This document shows, in pieces, positions 6,951 through 13,228 of a DNA stretch of 13,228 nucleotides. The first letter of the stretch is position 1; each line of letters opens with the position of its first letter. This stretch comes from Opitutia bacterium UBA7374. Its GTDB lineage: Bacteria; Verrucomicrobiota; Verrucomicrobiia; Opitutales; Coraliomargaritaceae. The notes beneath the pieces are model-generated. The model did no database searches. It was not told where the DNA came from and saw only the letters and a program-made list of their open reading frames with translations. Position numbers and translations under genes: made by a program. Location of the stretch: contig DKOA01000067.1 of the NCBI GenBank assembly GCA_002469895.1, positions 6,242-19,469 of the forward strand. The letters run 5' to 3'.

Positions 6951-6976
6951 TCCCGCTGAAAAGCGGGATTTTTTTT
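6951..6976 (+). terminator. Rho-independent terminator after rplU-rpmA
   Basis: A perfect 7-bp stem, TCCCGCT and AGCGGGA, closes a GAAA tetraloop (6958-6961) and is followed by eight T residues (6969-6976). This is a textbook intrinsic terminator for the plus-strand ribosomal operon. Read from the minus strand there is no good T tract after the stem, so it probably serves the convergent oxidoreductase operon poorly. Confidence 0.95.
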
Positions 6977-6993
6977 GCTCTATCGAGAATGCC

Positions 6994-8055
<1,062 letters not shown>

Positions 8056-8066
8056 ATTACCGCGCC

Positions 8067-8768
8067 CTAACCCTCCGCTAAGTGGCCCCCGTGTAACTGT
8101 AAACGGCGAGTCGCTCGAGCAGCAAAACCAGGATGATGCGTTACCAGCACGAGGCACTTCTCAGACTCAGAGACGAGGCCCAGTAAAAGATCCATGACCG
8201 ACTCTGCCGTACCTTCATCCAGATTCCCCGTCGGTTCGTCTGCCAATAACAACGGCGGATCGTTCATCAGGGCACGAGCCAGAGCCACCCGCTGTCGCTC
8301 GCCCCCCGAAAGCTTGGTTGTACAATGCCGCAGGCGATGACTCATCCCCACACGCTCAAGCAAAGCCTCTGCCCGGTCGATCCACTCGCTCCCCCGATTA
8401 CCTCGGATGCGCGATGCCAGGAGTACATTCTCCAAAGCATTCAACTCCGGGGCTAAATAATAAGCCTGAAAAACAAATCCGATAAAATCCCGGCGTTTTC
8501 CCGCTAACCAGGATAAGGAACGACCACTCACCTCTTCAGTTTGCCAACGAAGAAGACCATCATCCGGTCGCTCCAGCCCGGATAGGACATTGAGCAAAGT
8601 GGACTTACCGCAACCGGACTCCCCCCGGATACTGACACTTTCTCCCGCTCGTAAGGTTAGCGAGATATTGTCCAAAACGCGAACAGAGCCACCCTCCGTA
8701 GAGAAGGCTTTAGTTAACGCTTCTGCCTCCAGAAGTATGTTATCTTTATGACTCACTGCGCAAAGCAT
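8067..8768 (-). CDS. lolD: Lipoprotein-releasing system ATP-binding protein LolD
   Basis: A 233-residue ABC ATPase of the LolD/MacB class that powers removal of lipoproteins from the inner membrane for delivery to the outer membrane. Visible motifs are Walker A G-E-S-G-C-G-K-S-T (about 53-61), a Q-loop in V-F-Q-A-Y-Y-L-A-P-E-L-N-A-L-E-N-V, signature L-S-G-G-E-R-Q-R-V-A-L-A-R-A-L, Walker B L-L-L-A-D-E-P-T-G-N-L-D, and the switch His in V-T-H-H. The F-Q-x-Y-x-L-x-P-E-L-N/T-x-x-E-N-V and G-N-L-D features are typical of the LolD group. The listed ATG overlaps the permease gene by 23 bp. A GTG at 8756 would cut the overlap to 11 bp and is also possible. Neither has a Shine-Dalgarno sequence, so translation is probably coupled to the permease. 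Confidence 0.93.
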   Translation of the reverse strand: MLCAVSHKDNILLEAEALTKAFSTEGGSVRVLDNISLTLRAGESVSIRGESGCGKSTLLNVLSGLERPDDGLLRWQTEEVSGRSLSWLAGKRRDFIGFVFQAYYLAPELNALENVLLASRIRGNRGSEWIDRAEALLERVGMSHRLRHCTTKLSGGERQRVALARALMNDPPLLLADEPTGNLDEGTAESVMDLLLGLVSESEKCLVLVTHHPGFAARATRRLQLHGGHLAEG

Positions 8769-9981
8769 CTGCTGGTTTCAAACGAGCCGCACGAAGCGCC
8801 GGCACCAGACCCGCCAGAGTCGAAATCAAAACGGCAAACACGGCAACCATGACAAAATCCGATGCAAGGTAGTGAACCGGTATTTTGTAGACGTCATAGA
8901 CCCCCAGAAAACCAGCTCCGGAACCCGACAGGCTCATGTAAACATTGAGGATGGGCCCTCGATAGTAGAGTGCCAGTAAAGCCATACAGACACCCAGCAC
9001 AGTACCGACTGCGCCAATCAGAAAGCCCTGCCAACAGTAACTGCAGGCGACCTCCAGTGGACGCGCGCCCATCGCCACGAGCAAGCCAATCTCCCGCGTC
9101 TTTCGCAGTACTGCCATGGTCAGTGCGATCGCTATAGAGAACGCCGCCACTAAAATGATAAAAATAATAATAAACGATATAATCCGCTTCTCCTGCTCGA
9201 TAACAAAAAGAAAATCACGACTCGACGCACGCCAGCTAACCGCCCGCATACCCGGTTCAAGAAAATCTGATTCCAGCCGTTCAGCAAATACATCGGCATC
9301 TACCCCCGGCCTCAAACGTAAGACCACACCATGCACAGCATCCCCTAATCCGTACAACTCTTGCAAAACACGCAGCGTACAAATGATCATCCGCCCATCG
9401 ACTGTCGGCGAGCGTGTACGAAATAGACCGATCACTGAAAATTCCCGGGGCAATAAAACCTCATCTTCCTTCAATCGCTCCAGCATCAGCGGTGTGAAGA
9501 CCTCAACACGATCACCCGGCACCACGCCGAGCGATGCCGCCAGACCGTCCCCCATAAAGATCCCCTCATCGTCAAACTCATCCAAATCGCCCGAAGTGAT
9601 AAACTGCCGAATGGGTAAGACACGTTTCTCCGCTACCGGATCAATGCCTCGGATTCCGGGAAACTCCGGTTTATTTCCGTACTGCAAAAGTACCACGCCC
9701 TCGGCATAGGGCGCCAGAGCCAACACTTCCGGCAAGGCAACCACTTCTGCAAAGTTCGCCCCCCAATCATCAATCAAATATGGTGACTGTATACGAATAT
9801 CCCCGTAGGTCTCCACAATCCGGCTGCGTATCCCTTCGCCAAAGCCATTCATCACGCTCTGTACGATGATCAGCACACAGACGCCTAGCGCCACGCCAAC
9901 AATCGACATGCAGGTAAAAAACGAAACCCTTCGCCCCGTGGGAAACAACTGCTTACAAGCGTGATGAAAAAACCAAGGCAT
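8746..9981 (-). CDS. Lipoprotein-releasing ABC permease, LolC/LolE family
   Basis: A 411-residue inner-membrane protein with the LolC/E (MacB-FtsX) plan. The first membrane helix is at about 20-43, followed by the family-typical Q-S-V-M-N-G-F. A large periplasmic domain (about 45-262) follows, then three C-terminal helices at about 268-291, 317-339 and 375-397. The cytoplasmic coupling loop R-K-T-R-E-I-G-L-L-V-A-M-G-A (FtsX signature) and the tail R-A-A-R-L-K-P-A-D-A-L-R are standard. It forms the transporter with the LolD encoded next. Only one permease gene is present, whereas Escherichia coli has lolC and lolE, so it may act as a homodimer as proposed for single-permease Lol systems. It is the first gene of its operon and is divergent from the LRR gene. 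Confidence 0.92.
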   Translation of the reverse strand: MPWFFHHACKQLFPTGRRVSFFTCMSIVGVALGVCVLIIVQSVMNGFGEGIRSRIVETYGDIRIQSPYLIDDWGANFAEVVALPEVLALAPYAEGVVLLQYGNKPEFPGIRGIDPVAEKRVLPIRQFITSGDLDEFDDEGIFMGDGLAASLGVVPGDRVEVFTPLMLERLKEDEVLLPREFSVIGLFRTRSPTVDGRMIICTLRVLQELYGLGDAVHGVVLRLRPGVDADVFAERLESDFLEPGMRAVSWRASSRDFLFVIEQEKRIISFIIIFIILVAAFSIAIALTMAVLRKTREIGLLVAMGARPLEVACSYCWQGFLIGAVGTVLGVCMALLALYYRGPILNVYMSLSGSGAGFLGVYDVYKIPVHYLASDFVMVAVFAVLISTLAGLVPALRAARLKPADALRSES

Positions 9982-10082
9982 TTAGTATAGCTTCGACCAA
10001 TCTGCCCATTAGGAAAAGAGCAAAAAGCAGCTTCGCGAAGTATTCTTGATGCACCGCTATCCAGCAGATAGGTTGTTTATTT

Positions 10083-10110
10083 TTGACTAACGTACAAACC
10101 TACGTAATTT
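10083..10110 (+). promoter_or_regulatory. Candidate promoter of the LRR gene with spacer inverted repeat
   Basis: TTGACT (10083-10088) and TAATTT (10105-10110) are separated by 16 bp and form a fair sigma70 promoter about 90 bp before ATG 10200. Within the spacer lies an inverted repeat, ACGTA (10090-10094), CAAACC, TACGT (10101-10105). An operator placed between the two boxes would suit a repressor or a MerR-like activator; that role is inference. The rest of the 9982-10199 gap is AT-rich and holds a 10-bp palindrome CTTCGCGAAG at 10031-10040 and a weak 5-bp hairpin at 10057-10071. Confidence 0.4.
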
Positions 10111-10199
10111 ACACATGACTAATCACTCTATGCCATTGCTCTACATTGCTTTAGTCATGCATGTTCCGCGTAGAAAGCTCACCATTGCGACTACAACAC

Positions 10200-13022
10200 A
10201 TGAAACACATTGCCCGAATCGGCACTTTCCTGCTCTTCACTGGAACTGCTCTGGATGCAGGATTCCTCTACGAAATAAGTGAATCCGAAGCGTCACCATC
10301 GGTTTCCCTAGTCACTATATCCGGATGGGATAATTCGGAGGCGCTGCCGGAAAATCTGATAATCCCCGATACGCTAACGGATCCGGAAGACCCAGCCCGT
10401 GAAATTCCGGTTCGGCATATTGCCGACTACGCCTTCCAAGGTGCCTCCATGGTTAGCGTAGAATTCGGTTCAAACGTTTCACGAATTGGCTTTGCCGCCT
10501 TCAAAGATTGCGCCTTATTGGAAACACTGATCCTCAATGAAGGGCTCGAAAACGTTCAGTCCGAGGCGTTTCAAGAGTGCAAAAAACTGTCCACACTGAC
10601 GCTCCCAGACAGTCTGCAAAACCTCTCTTCCAAAGCTTTTTATCGTTGTACACAGCTTCAAACACTGACCATTGGAAAAGGGCTCATTTCATTGGAATCT
10701 GAAGTTTTCTCTGGCTGCAGCAATTTGATCACCGTCCAATTTCCAGCCGATAGCAAAATTCACAGTATCGGCCAAAGTTCATTTTACAGTTGTACCGAAC
10801 TGAGCGCACTCTCTTTACCGCTATCCCTCCGCTACATTAACCAGAATGCCTTCTACAATTGCCGTAACCTAACTGGGATCGTCTTCAATGAGGGCCTTTT
10901 GGAAATACATACATCTGCATTCAGAAACTGCTCCTCTCTAGACGAGATTAGCTTACCGTCCACTTTGCAATCGCTCGGCGATCAGGCATTTGCCAGTTGC
11001 ACCGGGCTGAGCACTATCGCGGACCTCGGCATGAGCCAAGTTATCGGATTCTACGATAAGCCCGATCTCGGTGAACGCATTTTTGAAAATTGCCGCAGCC
11101 TATCCGGCACTGTCCGCATTCCCGACACGATGCGAATAATCCCTGATAAGATGTTCTATAATTGTAGCCAAATGACTGGTATTGAAATTGGGGCCGGGGT
11201 AACAGAAATCGGCCCGTCGGCATTTTACGGAAGTGGCTTAACCTCGATAATCATACCGAATAACGTAATTACTTTAGGAAAAGCAGTCTTACGGAACTGC
11301 GATTCACTTTCTCAAATAACCCTGCCCAACAGTATAAGCGAATTGCCCGAAGAATTTCTCTATGACGCCGACTCTTTGCAGACGATCTCACTTCCTTCCT
11401 CTTTAGAAAAGATCCATAAATCCTGCTTTGCCTTGAGTACATTGTCTGCGATCACCATTCCGCAGAGTGTTACTCGAATCGAAGAAACTGCATTTGATGG
11501 ATGCATGCAGTTAGCAACTGTAAATTTTCAAAGTAATTCGCAGCTGATATATATTGGTAATTTTGTTTTTCGGAATTGTGATTCGCTTGAAACCATAGAC
11601 CTACCAGAGGGACTCACATTGATGAACCAGGGACTCTTTTATCAATGCGACTTACTGAACTCTGTTTCGTTGCCTAGCACACTGAGCGAAATCCAACAAA
11701 ATGCTTTCTATGGGTGTAAAAATCTCACGACGATTTCCCTACCTGCCACAGTAACACTCATTGGATCCAATGCATTTAAGGATTGTTGGAATCTTAGCAA
11801 TTTTACCTTTGGCCCATCAGCAAGTGAGGATTTCTCAGAGAGCGCGATTACGGCTCTTGGCACCAGTGTTTTCTCTAACTGCTACAGCTTGGAAGAAATT
11901 AAATTACCCGAAAATCTGCGTAGTATCGGCAATTCCACCTTCAGGATGTTTCCGAATAATTCAAATGGTCTGGAATCCACATTAAACAAAATTACTCTAC
12001 CAGACACAGTAAGCAGTATTGGCTCTTACGCTTTCTCGGGTTGTCGTAACTTGAGTCAATGCAATCTCAGCTCCAGTCTCCTTAGTATTGGCAGTACATC
12101 ATTTGAAAACTGCATTGCACTAGTTTCCCTAATTATCCCAGATACACTAACCAGCATTTTACCCAATGCATTCAAAGGCTGTATAGGACTTCGTTACGTT
12201 GAGTTTTTGGGAGACAATCCCGGTGAGTTCAATGGTGTCCTTACGGCCTTTCCTTCTCTGAATAGCGAATTGCTGCCCGTGATTTTTATTGATCCCGCAT
12301 CAAGTGGATGGTCCGAGAAATGGTCCGGCAGGTATACCAAAGCAAAATCGGCAATCAGTTTGATTGCGCAAATACACGAGGATCTGGAAGCGCCGCAAAA
12401 CACGATTACGGAATTGTATTCTTTTGATGCACCACAAACGGCCACACTCAACCCGGCACCGACAGCAGGCTATCTATTTGATGACTGGGTCAACGAATCA
12501 GGCGTCGTTTTGACCGATCAGAATCCACTCATAGCACAGTATGGTACGTCCGCAGCTAGTATCAGCGAACCCGAAATTTATGTCATATCCGCCACATACG
12601 TCCAAGATAATGCGGATAATGATACAGATGATCTAAGTAATTATGCGGAGGTTGCGATCTACCTGACTGATCCGAATAAGAGCGATACAAATGAGGACAA
12701 TATTCCAGATGGGGAAGCGGTTACTTTCTGGGATTCAGTTTTTGATTACATCAAGAATAACGGCGTAGCGACGAATCACACAGACAAAGAACGATTTACT
12801 CGCGAAATGTTAAACAAATCCATTTTGCCTTCCGCATCATCCGGATACTCAGAGTTGCGAATGGGAAATACAGTGATCAATAAAAACCAAAACGGTAATT
12901 TTGATATTTCCCTCACTTTGGAACATTCGGAGGATCTGAGCAACTGGCAGGAGCTATCAGAAAGTACCTTTGAAGTCTCACCCGTAGAGAGTAAAAGTTT
13001 TTATCGGGTGGTCGTGGATTGA
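10200..13022 (+). CDS. Secreted BspA-like leucine-rich-repeat (LRR_5) protein
   Basis: A 940-residue protein exported by a signal peptide (M-K-H-I-A-R-I-G, a hydrophobic stretch, then A-L-D-A before Gly21). Residues about 78-670 hold some 25 repeats of around 23 residues with the pattern L-x-x-I-x-L-P-x-x-[LV]-x-x-I-x-x-x-A-F-x-x-C-x-x-L, the Treponema/BspA-type LRR. A B-repeat-like beta region follows (about 718-800, with A-x-L-N-P-x-P-x-x-G-Y-x-F-x-x-W). Next is a degenerate thrombospondin-type-3 or dockerin-like Ca-binding stretch (about 801-840, D-N-D-T-D-D and S-D-T-N-E-D-N-I-P-D-G-E). The end is a module with S-E-D-L-S-N-W and F-Y-R-V-V. BspA proteins often mediate adhesion; the partner here is unknown. 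The frame opens at ATG 10161, but ATG 10200 places the signal peptide at the N-terminus. The gene is visibly more AT-rich than its neighbours and stands alone. Confidence 0.88.
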   Translation: MKHIARIGTFLLFTGTALDAGFLYEISESEASPSVSLVTISGWDNSEALPENLIIPDTLTDPEDPAREIPVRHIADYAFQGASMVSVEFGSNVSRIGFAAFKDCALLETLILNEGLENVQSEAFQECKKLSTLTLPDSLQNLSSKAFYRCTQLQTLTIGKGLISLESEVFSGCSNLITVQFPADSKIHSIGQSSFYSCTELSALSLPLSLRYINQNAFYNCRNLTGIVFNEGLLEIHTSAFRNCSSLDEISLPSTLQSLGDQAFASCTGLSTIADLGMSQVIGFYDKPDLGERIFENCRSLSGTVRIPDTMRIIPDKMFYNCSQMTGIEIGAGVTEIGPSAFYGSGLTSIIIPNNVITLGKAVLRNCDSLSQITLPNSISELPEEFLYDADSLQTISLPSSLEKIHKSCFALSTLSAITIPQSVTRIEETAFDGCMQLATVNFQSNSQLIYIGNFVFRNCDSLETIDLPEGLTLMNQGLFYQCDLLNSVSLPSTLSEIQQNAFYGCKNLTTISLPATVTLIGSNAFKDCWNLSNFTFGPSASEDFSESAITALGTSVFSNCYSLEEIKLPENLRSIGNSTFRMFPNNSNGLESTLNKITLPDTVSSIGSYAFSGCRNLSQCNLSSSLLSIGSTSFENCIALVSLIIPDTLTSILPNAFKGCIGLRYVEFLGDNPGEFNGVLTAFPSLNSELLPVIFIDPASSGWSEKWSGRYTKAKSAISLIAQIHEDLEAPQNTITELYSFDAPQTATLNPAPTAGYLFDDWVNESGVVLTDQNPLIAQYGTSAASISEPEIYVISATYVQDNADNDTDDLSNYAEVAIYLTDPNKSDTNEDNIPDGEAVTFWDSVFDYIKNNGVATNHTDKERFTREMLNKSILPSASSGYSELRMGNTVINKNQNGNFDISLTLEHSEDLSNWQELSESTFEVSPVESKSFYRVVVD
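10430..12200 (+). repeat. Degenerate ~69-bp coding repeats of the LRR gene
   Basis: About 25 consecutive units, each encoding one leucine-rich repeat, are related by protein pattern rather than by near-identical DNA. Local near-copies exist, such as the R-N-C-D-S-L codons at about 11293-11310 and 11572-11590. The divergence suggests old expansion. Four units lack the usual Cys or Phe (for example F-L-Y-D-A-D-S and T-F-R-M-F-P-N), and the unit near 11030 and that near 11940 carry insertions of about 10 residues. Confidence 0.7.
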
Positions 13023-13071
13023 TCCCCTGCCCTTACAACCATCCAATACGGCCATCTCTTCGACCCTTCGA

Positions 13072-13130
13072 TGGGTACTAGGCTGACCTCTGCTATGGCG
13101 CTACGGTACCGGGCCGTACCGGTATACCCA
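13072..13130. repeat. Nested inverted repeats downstream of the LRR gene
   Basis: CGGTAC (13104-13109) and GTACCG (13116-13121) form a 6-bp stem with loop CGGGCC. They are enclosed by TGGGTA (13072-13077) and TACCCA (13125-13130). The palindromes TACCGGTA (13117-13124) and GGTATACC (13121-13128) overlap the same stretch. There is no T tract, so this is not an obvious intrinsic terminator. It could be a repeat element or remnant, or a Rho-dependent 3' end. The rest of 13023-13197 shows no gene. Confidence 0.4.
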
Positions 13131-13197
13131 ACGGGCAAAGGCCGAAAAACGACCAAACGAAACACCCTCCAATGATTACTGATTTCGTCCAGAGAGA

Positions 13198-13228
13198 TGG
13201 TGCCCGGGGCGGGACTTGAACCCGCACG
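13198..13228 (-). tRNA. tRNA-Leu, 3' part only (cut by window end)
   Basis: The minus strand shows the 3' end of a tRNA: T stem-loop GCGGG-TTCAAGT-CCCGC, acceptor 3' strand CCCGGGC, discriminator A73 and encoded CCA. The 5' acceptor strand would be GCCCGGG, as in many tRNA-Leu genes. The T arm is preceded by CGT, consistent with the end of a long class II variable arm. The anticodon lies outside the window, so Leu is inferred; the tRNA nature is certain. Confidence 0.8.

Noticed and set aside
9116..9709. Plus-strand open frame of 197 codons opposite the Lol permease
   Set aside because: Low-complexity Ser/Thr/Lys/Arg composition mirrors the hydrophobic codons of the true gene.
9984..9989. 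TATACT on the minus strand as the -10 box of the Lol permease gene
   Set aside because: It lies 2 bp before the start codon, so transcription would begin inside the gene, and no -35 box is at the right distance.
10031..10040. Palindrome CTTCGCGAAG as an operator
   Set aside because: Only 10 bp with no extension, and not placed in a promoter I could identify; kept only as a note in the promoter entry.
10057..10071. CTATC-CAGCA-GATAG hairpin followed by a T-rich stretch, as a terminator
   Set aside because: The stem is only 5 bp, the T tract is interrupted, and no plus-strand gene ends upstream of it.
10161..10199. Upstream start (ATG 10161) for the LRR gene
   Set aside because: It would bury the signal peptide behind 13 extra residues; ATG 10200 gives a standard secretion signal.
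10430..12200. Regular repeats in the last gene as a CRISPR-like or mobile repeat array
   Set aside because: They are protein-level leucine-rich repeats in one open frame, with divergent DNA and no spacer structure.

Overview
The window looks like chromosomal DNA of a Gram-negative bacterium of the PVC group, most likely Verrucomicrobiota (Opitutales/Puniceicoccales-like). The reasons are a PVC-like L27 N-terminus, a DPxxAxxW helical-repeat protein, a secreted BspA-type leucine-rich-repeat protein ending in a 'S-x-DLsNW...FYRV' module of the kind common in verrucomicrobial secreted proteins, and a Lol lipoprotein-export system that implies an outer membrane. The placement rests on recognition by eye, not on a database search. 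Nearly all starts lack a recognisable Shine-Dalgarno sequence.

Layout, left to right. Positions 1-1422 (+) hold the 3' part of a repeat protein gene, cut by the window edge, then a stand-alone NusG/RfaH/UpxY-like transcription factor. A tRNA-His(GUG) gene lies on the minus strand at 1460-1537. Positions 1721-3030 (+) hold two tandem HAD phosphatases joined by an ATGA overlap. The second converges on, and overlaps by 9 bp, a minus-strand run at 3022-6182: a Fur-family regulator, a small TPR protein and the replication-restart helicase PriA. Divergent from this run is the ribosomal operon rplU-rpmA (6324-6922, +), closed by a strong intrinsic terminator. Next comes a minus-strand operon (9981 to 6994): a LolC/E-type permease, LolD ATPase and a Gfo/Idh/MocA oxidoreductase. 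The last part (10200-13022, +) is one long gene for a secreted LRR_5/BspA-like protein with about 25 repeats. The window ends inside a minus-strand tRNA-Leu.

Most of the content is core cell machinery: translation, replication restart, lipoprotein sorting and metabolite phosphatases. The less ordinary items are the Fur-family protein, which has lost almost all metal-binding histidines and has two perfect tandem 11-bp repeats just before its start; the orphan NusG paralogue; the oxidoreductase with EAR in place of the usual EKP motif inside the lol operon; and the AT-richer LRR gene, with an inverted repeat in its likely promoter spacer. I see no phage, insertion sequence, CRISPR array, toxin-antitoxin or defence locus, and no clear sign of a wholly new multi-gene system.
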